Origin: Symbiodinium kawagutii
Taxonomy: Eukaryota; Sar; Dinophyceae; Suessiales; Symbiodiniaceae
DNA length: 64,000 bases
Reading direction: 5' to 3'
Assembly (NCBI GenBank): GCA_009767595.1
Contig: VSDK01018725.1
Coordinates: 146,390 to 210,389, forward strand
A program made the position numbers and the translations under genes. Under the pieces are notes generated by a model. It made no database searches. It was given only the letters and a program-made list of their open reading frames with translations, and was not told where the DNA came from. Of the stretch, positions 11,503 to 21,852 are shown in pieces; the stretch's first letter is position 1, and each line of letters opens with the position of its first letter.

Positions 11503-12331
11503 GCCGGTGAAGGGTTCACCAAGGATGGTGGTGATGGTTGATGAACCACTCATAGGTAACCATGCTTAATGATGTTTAAACCATGCTTAATGATGGTTAT
11601 AGGTTTGTTTATAGGTTTATCATGTTTAATGAATATAGGTGAATGATGATATATAGGCTTTAAAAATATAGGTTAATGAATATAGGTGAATGATGATATG
11701 ATCCGTTTAGGTATATGTGAATGGTTGATTGTAGGCTGATTGAGTGTTAATGATGCTCAAGTATAGCTTTGGGATAGCTGATAGTCGTGGATAGAACTCA
11801 TCATGTGGAATGATGATAGCATCGTGAATAATGATAGTATATAGGGTGATGGTTATATGATGCATGATGTCATCAAAGTACTATATATCATAATGGTTAA
11901 GCAACAATTGATCGCTATATTATCAATGTTGGACAAAGTGAAGGTTGTATTGATGTTCAAGCAATGAGAATGAGATAAACTGATGATGCTGGAACAATAA
12001 TTGTAATAATGATATGAATAATGATGATGATTGCAATGAGGCTTAATTACACCTTGCTGATGAGAGTGATGCTTCGATGACGGTCTTCGGTAGAGAAATA
12101 TGGTTCTTGACTGGTAAGGAACTGAGGTATGGCTTGGTCGAACAAATGGAATGAGGTTGTTTGTCGTGGTGGGTGGTGGTTTTAACCATGGGTAAGAATG
12201 GTCAGTCGTAGTAACCATCGATAATGGGTCAAAAACTTCTGGTTGGTGGTTTTGTACAGGGAAGCCATGGGATTGGGATTTTGTATGGTTAAGCATGTGC
12301 TTAATTAAGGGGGGTAACCAACAAGAATAGC

Positions 12332-12429
12332 TGGTTGGTGGTTTGATTGACATTTTAATCGTTTTCCCAAATGTATTAACAAATGGTTGGTTGACTTGCT
12401 CATATTTTTCATAGCAGGGTGGTTCAACC
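12332..12429. mobile_element. F2 inverted-repeat element beside a long exon
   Basis: Left GGTTGGTGGTTTGATTGACA, internal AAATGGTTGGTTGACTTGC, then TATTTTTCATAGCAG and right GGTGGTTCAACC. The CAG at 12415-12417 is a good splice acceptor. It is followed by an open frame of 98 codons, so the element would supply the 3' part of an intron. Confidence 0.8.
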
Positions 12430-12713
12430 TTTGTGAAGCATGGGTCCCAAAGCACCTCGACAGACTTGTTAATTACCCTTGTCTAAGATATTACAACTTT
12501 TTCTGGCCCATGGATATGCGTGTGTGCTCTGTGCAAATCGCAAGGAATTGTGGACTGAGCTCTTTCCGCTTCCGTGATTCATTCTCGTTTGGAGACTACA
12601 GATGGGACCATCGATCAAAATTCTATTGGAGTCGCACGCATAGCAGCGGCCTTTGCTATGCATACATGATGGACACCAAAGTGGTTGCGAGCCTTTGCGC
12701 CACCGTGATATGA
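12418..12713 (+). CDS. exon (98 codons to stop), unknown product
   Basis: Begins right after the acceptor inside an F2 element. After two bases the frame is open to TGA at 12711-12713. It includes NLCEAWVPKHLDRLVNYP, RYYNFFWPMDMRVC, SFGDYRWDHRSKFYWSR and GLCYAYMMDTKVVASLC. Aromatic and cysteine-rich composition looks like a real protein, and the length is unusual for chance. The antisense frame is also open, so expression data should decide the strand. Product not recognised. Confidence 0.5.
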
Positions 12714-12728
12714 GATAAGTGGTACAGG

Positions 12729-12986
12729 ATGGGTAGTGTATTGGTGACCTACATGGCAGCTTTGAGCCCTGGTGGTTCTCGGTGTAGCATTGGGAATCTC
12801 CAGAGCCCGCTGCAAAATGGGTATGTGCCAAGCCATAGTGGTACCCACAAAACCTGGTTTCCCACTGAAGTAGTGGCGCCTGTTGGTTACCTTATGTTAC
12901 CTTGTTTTGACCCATACCCAAATGGTCGAGAGTTTCTGCCAGCCATGTCCAACGATTCGGATGATCCACCCTTTGATGTCGATTAA
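12729..12986 (+). CDS. doubtful ORF
   Basis: An ATG frame of 85 codons (MGSVLVTYMAALSPGG... to FDVD stop) directly follows the exon ending at 12713. No splice borders or family support it. Confidence 0.2.
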   Translation: MGSVLVTYMAALSPGGSRCSIGNLQSPLQNGYVPSHSGTHKTWFPTEVVAPVGYLMLPCFDPYPNGREFLPAMSNDSDDPPFDVD

Positions 12987-13559
12987 TTCATCCTGGCACG
13001 CCCTGCTCTTTCCTGTTTGATATCATCATATTTTGTCTTCCTGATCCCTTTACTCGACCGGTCACTGACCCTGGTTACCAACCAGTCACTTGAAGCTTCA
13101 TGTTTTCATTTGCATGTCAGGTTTGCCAGTTTTCCTTTGGCCTTTTGGCTCTGCATTCCCTTTTTTGCGACTCCAGCCAGAGCTGCTGGTGATTTTTTGG
13201 GGTGGCCCGTTTTTCTACCAAGTAGCCTGATGGCCCTTCATTGCAGCATCTGTGTGATAGTTTTTGGTGATTAATTGTATAGGCTTCACTCCACCAGCAG
13301 CTCGTGAATGCACATGTATGATTCAACTACCTGTGCACTGGTGTACATGCGCACATGTACCAGTCACTAAATGGGACGTATATCCAAGCTCGGTTGAGCC
13401 CGGTTGACCATCTTGGCATTCAGGAAGACACTGGTGGGTTGGTTTGAACAGACACCAGCTAAACATACGCCTGCCAAAACGGAAGTCACATAGGCGATCC
13501 TGTTTGCTCTCCCATTTTGAGCAGCAGATCAGTGGTGACACAAACCCTGCATGTTCTGC

Positions 13560-13745
13560 TAGTACATGTATATATAGTATCATGCAACATGCATCAGCAT
13601 GCATACATTGTAAGTAATGAAATGGTTTTTATATACAGCATAAATGTATATATGTATGTATTTATTTATATATATGTGTGTGTTTATTTATTTTTTTATT
13701 TGGTATATTTACCTCTATATTTTTACATATTTATGTATTGGATGT
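13560..13745. repeat. TA/TG-rich low complexity
   Basis: ATATAT, TATGTATG and TTTATTTA runs. Frames across it are artefacts. Confidence 0.7.
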
Positions 13746-14215
13746 ACATAAACATGTACGTTCCGCGTTTTGAAATGCATCAAATGTTTACCGATTCCAG
13801 ATGCATCTCCACCTTGGTTGCTCCGCCAGGCCATGGTGTCCCATGCATGGGCCAAGGCGACGCAATGTGGCCCTGGTGAGCCATGTTGCGGGGGTACAAA
13901 GCGGTGAGAACCGGTAGTGCAAGAGTTGAAAACAAGCTGTGAGCCAAGGATTGGCCAACTATCATCCACCTAGTAGCTGTACTTGTACATAGTCAATCAT
14001 GTTGATGACTATATACAATACCCAATACCGTTCTTAGCATTTTTTTTGCTTTTGTAGGGTGAGATACCCTCACCGCCCACCGCAAATGGTTTCCTCAGTA
14101 GATCATTGGTGGTGTTGAGGTTCCTTATGGTTCCTCCGGCAGCACGAAGCCTACCATTGAGACGCGAAATGGGAGGATGTTCCATTCGGTCCACGAAGTT
14201 TTGACCCATGACATC

Positions 14216-14252
14216 CCATGACCATCTTTCGCCCCATATTCAGCCATACAAG
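14216..14252 (+). CDS. possible short exon before F4 element
   Basis: Frame MTIFRPIFSHT ends with AG directly before GTGGGC of the F4 element. It joins in phase (AG plus T) to the exon at 14372. It is short, so only the junction supports it; an upstream border was not found. Confidence 0.3.
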
Positions 14253-14371
14253 GTGGGCCCCCTGGTTATAAGTTGATCAATAAGTCATTTAACTATAGTT
14301 ATTTATACCATAACTGGTAGTTACACTAGTTATAAGCCAACTTAGCTAACTAAGGGGGCCCCACCTTGTAG
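14253..14371 (+). mobile_element. F4 inverted-repeat element with exact GT...AG ends
   Basis: Starts GTGGGCCCCCTGGTTATAAG and ends CTAAGGGGGCCCCACCTTGTAG; the ends are inverted repeats of each other. Flanked by CATACAAG on the left. As an intron it would be 119 bases with AAG|GTGGGC donor and TTGTAG acceptor. A partial inverted copy lies at 61172 and a degenerate one at 3686. Confidence 0.8.
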
Positions 14372-14482
14372 TTTCCCCTGTTTGACCGACCATTTTCGGC
14401 CTCTTCGAAAGCCTGTGACTATCCCAACGGTTGTTTTGGTGGCAGCGGCGCGGCTGCGTCTAAATCGGGAGAAGGAGCACCG
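14372..14482 (+). CDS. exon flanked by F4 element, unknown product
   Basis: Starts after the TTGTAG of the F4 element and ends at a GTGAGC donor. Using the phase from the upstream segment, the frame reads SFPCLTDHFRPLRKPVTIP then TVVLVAAARLRLNREKEHR. A second frame is open too (FPLFDRPFSASSKACD...). Arginine/alanine/valine-rich, GC-rich, product unknown. Confidence 0.45.
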
Positions 14483-14591
14483 GTGAGCTAATGGAAGGTC
14501 CTCCGGAATAGGGATGTTGGTGTGGTTTTGACCACAGTTCATAATGGTGAATAACAAAAGAAAATAACCAGCAACAATGATTCAACAACTA

Positions 14592-14695
14592 TTGGTTGGT
14601 GGTTTGATTGACAATTTCCATGTTTCTTCAGATTTGAGATGGTTGGTTGATTCACGAATATTCTTGAGAGGGGTTGAAACCACCCGGCAGCAGTG
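14592..14695. mobile_element. F2 inverted-repeat element
   Basis: GGTTGGTGGTTTGATTGACA at the left, GATGGTTGGTTGATTCACGAATATT inside, and GAGAGGGGTTGAAACCACC at the right. Confidence 0.85.
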
Positions 14696-15334
14696 AAAGG
14701 TGGAAGATCTAGCAAGAAACATAGTGGTATGTTTTGATGCCTCGCCTATCCCACATAGTGGAGTAGAACGGTCCATCGAATGATGGCAGGTGTTCTTATC
14801 ATGCCTGCCAGATAGATAGATTGGATGACAGGACAGGCATACCATATTCAAGCAAATATCACCAGCTTCGAATGAGACATCCGTGGATCGTGTCTATTTC
14901 ATATTCCATGCGCTTCGCACTTGCCAAGCGAAGGTTGATACAAACTGTCCACACAACAATTGGATTGCACACTGGGTTGGATTGCGCCTATTTGTGTCAT
15001 GATATGTTGTAGTTGAGATATGGTTCAATGTGGGAGAAGTCAAGTTTGACACTTATGATTTTTGTGCGATGTATCCATAGAGATGCACACATATGTGCGC
15101 AATTATGTTTCCCAATGCAAGATGTATTTCAACAGAAGGTGCATAATGCTGCATAAGTGTGGCTATTCATGTATCTGTGTCAGAGTCAAGGATACATACT
15201 AGAGTTGTCAATGCATCCACTTTCAGCAAAAATAGACACATCTTTGCGGGGAATAAGTAGCACATATATATATATATATATTTATAAAGAACCTGTACAT
15301 GCAAGCGCATAACCAGCATTTTCTCCAAGGTGCC

Positions 15335-15456
15335 CTTGAACCGCTGGTCCGCTGTTCCGCACGAGCTGCGAGCAGGCGCACATCCACAACGACGATCTCT
15401 TCGAGTTGCTGGCGATTCCTTTGCAGAACCACGCTGCCAAGCTGGAAGCCCACGAG
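15335..15456 (+). CDS. exon, unknown product
   Basis: The frame TAGPLFRTSCEQAHIHNDD then LFELLAIPLQNHAAKLEAHE ends exactly at a GTGAAC donor. The 5' border is uncertain because a TGA lies just upstream in this frame. Helical, soluble composition. No family recognised. Confidence 0.45.
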
Positions 15457-16104
15457 GTGAACTGCCAAGGGTGGAGCAGCTGCCATGGTGGGCGCACGAG
15501 CGTCATGGGATATCATGGGGATACAACGAGAAAGTCCCCAGGGTTACAATCTGAGTGAAGGATAAGAGTAGCACGATCTTAGGCTATTGTAGAAGTAGTA
15601 GCTATCCTAGAAAGTATTATCTGGATCTTTCTCCGGGAATAACATGGAAGGACTTCCGGAAATTCTTTGCAACCAAGATTTTCGTGATTAGATCATGTTA
15701 GATCCTGATCCCGAGTTGCCCATTTTGGTGATTCCATGAGAGAAGCACACACAGGAAAGCGAACGCTGCGACCCAGCTGTTGTTGAATTGCTGCTGTTGA
15801 TGTTGTGCCTATCTTTGCTAAACTCCCAATGGTTGGCGGTTGAGACACTGCAGGTTTTGGCTGCACACTATCACTATTATGTTGAAGTTGTGCTTACCTC
15901 TGATCCCGAGCCCTTGCACCAGGTAGCAATCGCAATCTTCGGCTACGCGTGCGGCTGGCTCTGTCTTGGGGTTTGGCAACCTCACAGCTGCACATGGGTT
16001 GTGAAGCATGGCTTACCACCAGTTTCTGCCAAGGTTTCGGCCGGGCACCCTGTTTGATGGTTGCACAGCCACGCATAGCCACGCATAGCCACGGCACATT
16101 CCAG

Positions 16105-16195
16105 GCATTTCCGGAAAGCTCCCAAAGAACTCTTTGAAGCGTTGCCACGTGGCAGCATCCAAGGGTTTCTGAGAAGCTGCATGGATGAACCTTGA
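16105..16195 (+). CDS. terminal exon, unknown product
   Basis: Acceptor CACATTCCAG. After one base the frame reads HFRKAPKELFEALPRGSIQG then FLRSCMDEP and stops at TGA (16193-16195). It could be the last exon of a plus-strand gene that also includes 15335-15456, but phase with that exon was not shown. Confidence 0.4.
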
Positions 16196-16790
16196 GGATT
16201 TCGAGATCGAGATTTTCCAGTTCCAATGCTGAAGCGTTCAACTCACTATGTGCCCAACGGAAGTAGAGATTGTCACGGAACTACACTGCACAATTTGAAA
16301 TATCTATCTACACTATAACTTTTGGTATATCACAGATATGTAATTGTTGAAATAGCTTCAAACATGTTTGACTAGATATGTTCGACATTCAACGATTCTA
16401 TATCTGGATGTTGTACAAATAATCGAAGTGACACAGATACATCAATAAGTACATGGTACTCATGGTGCACAAGATTACTCAATGATAGATGGTTCTCAAA
16501 TTCTCAATAAATGACACAGATATATCAATGAGTACATGTGCACAAGACATTGACATCGGTGTCATGGTGGCTTCAGGCTGGAGCGATTCCGTGCTTTGCT
16601 GGCGGAGAAGGCGCTGGGCTCCTGAGCTACCAAGGATCCCAGTAAGTTGATAAGTACAATGGAATGCATGTTTATATACTAGGGGATGATCATAGGGTGC
16701 ACAGCTGGGAAGTGGAATACAATTTTTCACCCCCAGAACTTGTGGCTAATAGGGGATGATAGTAACGATAATGGTTAAACGACTACTGAT

Positions 16791-16855
16791 TGGTGGTTTG
16801 ATTGACAGCTTTTTCCCCAAGATGAATAAATATGTTTGTTGGATCAAGGATGGGA
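16791..16855. mobile_element. F2 element, left part
   Basis: ATTGGTGGTTTGATTGACAGC and CTTTTTCCCCAAG; the right end is replaced by an F1-like segment. Confidence 0.55.
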
Positions 16856-16932
16856 GGTTCTGAAAATGGATGGTGCCCCAAAAAATGGTTGGTTTACTAC
16901 TATAGATGGTTCATAGACTGGATGATGTAAGC
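16855..16932. mobile_element. F1-like element, degenerate
   Basis: AAAAATGGTTGGTTTACTACTATAGATGG is the F1 interior; only a weak left terminus (GGTTCTGAAAATGG) is left. Confidence 0.45.
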
Positions 16933-17059
16933 TGATAAGTACAATGGAATACATGTTTACTAGTGGATAGTGGTGGATAATAGTGATTAATGGGGGATAA
17001 TGAGAAACAATAATGGTTAAACAACTACTGGTTGGGGGTTCGGATGGGCGGTGTAAATG

Positions 17060-17061
<2 letters not shown>

Positions 17062-17120
<59 letters not shown>
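17062..17120. repeat. (GAT)n microsatellite
   Basis: About 19 GAT triplets. Confidence 0.95.
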
Positions 17121-17121
<1 letters not shown>

Positions 17122-17189
17122 ACAATGGTTACTGACAGGGGACAATATCCAACAAGAATGGGGGATATACCAACAATTTAACCAACATG

Positions 17190-17294
17190 TTGGTTTCCCA
17201 AGCCATGGGAAACCCAAAAACTGGTTGGTTTACTACTATATACTGTTGATAAGCTGGATGACGTGGGGGCACCCCTCTTTTGAGAAAGACCCAT
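17190..17294. mobile_element. F1 inverted-repeat element
   Basis: GTTTCCCAAGCCATGGGAAA on the left, the interior GGTTGGTTTACTACTATA, and CCCTCTTTTGAGAAAGACCC on the right. Confidence 0.65.
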
Positions 17295-17808
17295 AAGTAC
17301 TATGGACCCGATACTGAGTTGGATGGACACCATCAATGTCACTATTGGGAGGATGGAACTCTAGAACACACTGCGTACCACATGCCCATAAGTGAATTAT
17401 TAATATTCAGATCGTAGTTTTGGAATGTCGTGTGCTACATTTGCTGGATGTACTAGTACTTGTTGTTTGATTGTGTTGGCGATGTGGAAATATCACAGCA
17501 ACATGCAAATATTCACAGCCCTTTTCGATCATGTTCCTTTCAACACCAACCTGATGGTAGATCCGGCTGTTCATAAGCATTATTTGGTAGATTTAAGTCT
17601 AGCTGTTCATACCCTAAAAAGCAACTAGAGAGGTGAGCAGATCTGTCACGCAGGTGGTGAGTGATGAGGATTTGTTCATGGCCTGATGCTCAGGATTGGT
17701 GTCACCCCCTGGTGAGGTTCTTCAACTTCTTCCTGAGAAGAAGGCCTGCTTAGATGTGCCCCTTCCTATACGTATACATGATATTGCATGATATAAATGG
17801 TCCTTTCT

Positions 17809-17909
17809 TGAAATGGGGGGTACTCCAAAAATGGATGGTCTATTAGTATCTAGGTTGGTAATATTGGATGATATCTGGGAGGTCTCCTATTTTGAGAAAC
17901 ACCCAAGTG
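17809..17909. mobile_element. F1 inverted-repeat element
   Basis: CTTGAAATGGGGGGTAC at the left and CTCCTATTTTGAGAAACACCC at the right with the usual GGATGAT interior. Confidence 0.7.
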
Positions 17910-18938
17910 GTAACCTCAAATCACCCAAACCATGATTGTTGGTGACTGTTAGCGCGGAAGCCGTGATTTTGTTGGGGCACTGTCTACGGACATTGTATAT
18001 GCCGGCCTGATAGAAGTTTGGATGACAGGAATAGGTGGCTCTTTAAATCGCTGGGGAACCCACTTCTTTATCGTGTTGATCTAACATGTGTGAAATAGAT
18101 CATCAAGATCATAAAGTTTGCATCGTTGCAAAAACAAAATTAGAACTCCTGCGATATGGAATTTGATGATTCAATAATAGTGACTAATCATCAGCGATGT
18201 TCCACAATGGTAAATCCGCGGTTGCTAACTACTAATGGCAACAACGAATCTCTAAATTTAGTGCTTACTGTCATGGATTAACTAGCGACCAGTACTTGCC
18301 GGAACTGGGAACTGGGAACCATGAAGAATCTTGCTCGTATCAGCGAAGCATTTGCCAGCCAACTAGGATGAACCATGAAGAATCCTTGGTAGCTATCAAC
18401 TAGTCATCCATTTGCAATCAGAACCAACCACCAGCATGAAATCCTACCAACCATCAACTTGTGAACTATCAACTAATCATTCTTTGATGCCATGAAATCT
18501 CTCCAAGCATCAACCTGCAAGAAGATCAGTGAACCCCACTGTTTCTCCCAGTAGGATGGAGGCTTTTGCTCCGAAAAACCAACCACTGAAACGAGGTCGT
18601 GAATGCTTTGGGACGCGCGGCGCCCCAGCAACAATGCCAGACGCCCTGCGCCGTTTCTTTTGCATTTCGGGGAATGGTGACTGCAGCCGATCTATGGTGG
18701 TATGGTGGAATCAGCTACATCTTTGCAGATGCAGCAGTTTCTGGCTGGTCTTTGTTTTCATGTTTGTTTTCCACAATCTTTGGGATGATTAGTTGATTGA
18801 CTTGCGCATCATGACGGGGTTCACCCACCAGGTAACCAGCAACCAACCGGGCAACCAGGGCAACACCCAGCTGATATCGCCAGGCGTCGGTTGGAAGGAC
18901 CAAGCACTCCGAGACGCCCTGCGCGAAAAGGATTGCAG

Positions 18939-19017
18939 GTGCTGGGGGACGACACGGTTGCCCTGGGTCGATGGCGGGCACCCATGGGCACCCGGGTATT
19001 GACGCACAGCCATATGG
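18939..19017 (+). CDS. exon ending in an F1 element, unknown product
   Basis: Acceptor AGGATTGCAG, then VLGDDTVALGRWRAPMGTR and VLTHSHMG, ending at the GT of the F1 element that follows. The segment just upstream is also open on both strands (plus: GVGWKDQALRDALREKD; minus: GVSECLVLPTDAWRYQL), so the exon could be longer or on the other strand. Confidence 0.35.
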
Positions 19018-19112
19018 GTGTTTCTCAAGGCATAGGAACCCCAACAAATGGTGAGTTTATTATTGTAATAAAGGATGATTTCGGGGACCCCCATTTTGAG
19101 AATCCACCATAA
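19016..19112. mobile_element. F1 inverted-repeat element at an exon border
   Basis: Left GGGTGTTTCTCAAGGCATAGG, right CCCCCATTTTGAGAATCCACC. GT at 19018 and AG in TTTTGAG would define an intron; the frame after AG stays open for about 15 codons. Confidence 0.75.
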
Positions 19113-19334
19113 TTATAGAACGTAATGGGATGGATGTCAATGGTTGAACATGGTGAACAATTGACGGATAATGATAATGATGTTTGATTGTCTATAATGG
19201 ATGTTGATGATTTTTTTTGGTGGATCATGGTTCATGATATTTCATCGTCATTACAGGTCAAAGTAGTTGCTCATGGTCAATGGCTGGCAGTGGTCATTAG
19301 TGTTTGAACTGCTTCAATGATTAACGACGCCTAA

Positions 19335-19402
19335 CATATATATATATATATATCTATATATATATATATATATATATCATATATATATATATAGATAGAT
19401 AG
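19335..19402. repeat. (AT)n microsatellite
   Basis: Nearly pure AT dinucleotides ending in ATAGATAGATAG. Confidence 0.95.
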
Positions 19403-19635
19403 TTTATTCACATAAGATCTCACATGTGCAACTGAAAATCCCCAGCCACATGGCTTCCCCCCCCGCCACAACCGGTAGCCACTCTTATGTGGGCCAACCT
19501 TGGTCAGGTAAGGTTCAACCTTCGGAGGTCAAGCCATCATTCCAAAGCAACTGGTCATTATGTTCACCACAGGTACAGGGGTGCCAGGCCCATAGCCATG
19601 CATATATAACCAGAAGATACCATAAGTATATACAG

Positions 19636-19756
19636 ATATGGCTATGGGTCAATATTAACCAACCAATAATGGGTGGTAATAACCAGCAAAACTATAGGGA
19701 AACCAATGGCTAATGATGGGGAACCAGGGGTACAGGGTTTCGACCCACTGCCATAT
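19636..19756. mobile_element. F3 inverted-repeat element
   Basis: ATATGGCTATGGGTCAATATT on the left and TTTCGACCCACTGCCATAT on the right; interior AACCAGCAAAACTATAGGG matches the copies near 37.8, 51.3 and 60.9 kb. Confidence 0.85.
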
Positions 19757-20495
19757 ACTTATTATATGAATACTGACACATGTACGAATCAATTTGTTTG
19801 AAGGCATTTGAGAGAAGCTTTATGCTGGGAAAGCAGTATCAGTATGAGGGATTGCGCGGTGGGGAGGGGTTATATTTTGCTTTGCAATAGACACCCAATA
19901 GCATGTCCTATTGGGTGCATCAGATATCACAGCAGATAAGTTACTTGTCGGGTACCTTCTATCAACCCTGGATGGTTGACGATGAAGTTTGATGGTCGAT
20001 ATTTTTTGCGAATCGCTGTCCTAATCGTCAACGCGGACCACCACAAAAGGCCATAACTATTCGGTCCACCAGGATTGCTAGCTACTGTCGATCACCAGTG
20101 GTGTATCCACTCTTCTCCACTTCCCACAACCTTCTCGGAAGTCATGACCAAATGCTTGGGTTCATAAAACCACCAACCATCACATGCCAACTTGCATTCC
20201 GCTCTTGGAATCATATAATATATCACATTGTCTATAATATACGTAGTTCATGAAATTCATCCAATTCCTGGTAGAGTGTTCCATGCAGCACCATTTTGCT
20301 TCAATTGAATGAAATTTCTTGCAAAGTATCGAACACATTACCTGACCACCCATCCCCCAGTTGAGTTTGTCCAAACAACTAGTGGTTTGCCCAGTAATGA
20401 TTGTAATATTGATTATTGGATAGTTACGAGGCACCACCATGGTTATGGACAAACTTAGTTAAGGCACTCCACTCTGTGTTGGCACCTGCAGGTAC

Positions 20496-21806
20496 CTTTC
20501 AGTCCAGGCGCAAGCCACCTTCGGTCTACAGGCGAGCGCGAAACCTCGTGCACCTCTAGAAACACGTCGTGGTGAAACCCAGGGAAACCAGGGTTTCCAA
20601 GCCTTTCAGATAGATCTACCAGGGGATCACGCGGCTTCGCGGTTTCGAGCATCTCTGTGCACACTCCATGGCCATGGACCCCCAAGCGAACCAAATAATG
20701 TCCCCTCTCAGTTTGCACGTGGCTGAGGTACCTTTTTCATGAATGGCCCAGTGGCTGATTTTTTGAGGGACCTCAGCCACCACTTGACATTCAAAGTTTG
20801 AGGAAGGCTCCAAACAATAAGCTGGTGAAAAGTCAAAAGAAATGGGAATGTCCTGACACTTTCTCTACATATGTTCATTATCAATGATTCATGTGTGTGT
20901 TTTTTTCCTTGTTGTCGTGTGGGAGTTGTTCTATCGCACCACATTGCAAAGGTGCTTACACATACAACTTCATATACCTGCATATGGAACTCAAGGGGTA
21001 TAGATTGATAGTTGTACGTATCATATTTTTTGCCTAGACATATCTAACATCAACAACACCACATACAATGTGCCAGTTTTATGATTCGCGACCCGACAGG
21101 CTCCTGATTTTTTTTCCAGGGCCAAACCTGTTGGCAGAGCCACTGTCCAAGAGAGCTGGGGCAACAAACAGGGACACAAGGAGACCATAAGGATCTCAAT
21201 GGTGGAAGCACCCAGTGATCATGGTGATACGAGCTGAAAGTAACCATTGTGAACCATGGGAACCATGGTAACCACTAGCTATGATAGCGGATCAGTAAAC
21301 ATGATAGATCATAGTGGTAACCATGGCTATGATCCATTTCATGCCATTTTCATCCATTATATACTGTGTTACTAGCTGGTCAGTGGCTATTGTGAACGGA
21401 TCATTGTACAGACATTGCTTACCACTTGGATGCCGCCATGATTTTTGACCAAGTAGCCAAGATTGGAACCTTGGCTTCTTGCTAACAACCCATTCTTGAG
21501 ACTGATTACCTTTTGTACTGGAAGTTTTTGCCATTTGGCGATAGAGAAGTTGCGTCACAAGGGACGAGGCTTATGCTGGAGATCGCTAGCTTTTGAAACA
21601 GCTTATCAACCAACTTATAACCAGCGTGTAGCAATGACATGTAGCAATCTGAAAGCAACCAACCTGACCCAATCCACCGAGAGGTCTTGGATGCTGCTAC
21701 CATGCCATTCGCACCTCAGGACCAAGTTGAAGAAGTTGAAGCTGTGCAAGAAAAAACAGCAATGACGCCCTGCATACTCGGGGAAGTCCAACCAATGCTG
21801 ATGCGC

Positions 21807-21852
<46 letters not shown>

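Noticed and set aside
21116..21172. Plus-strand exon after TTTTTTTTCCAG (AKPVGRATVQESWGNKQ)
   Set aside because: Good acceptor but no GT donor. It lies inside the minus-strand gene B, whose flanking exons join without it.
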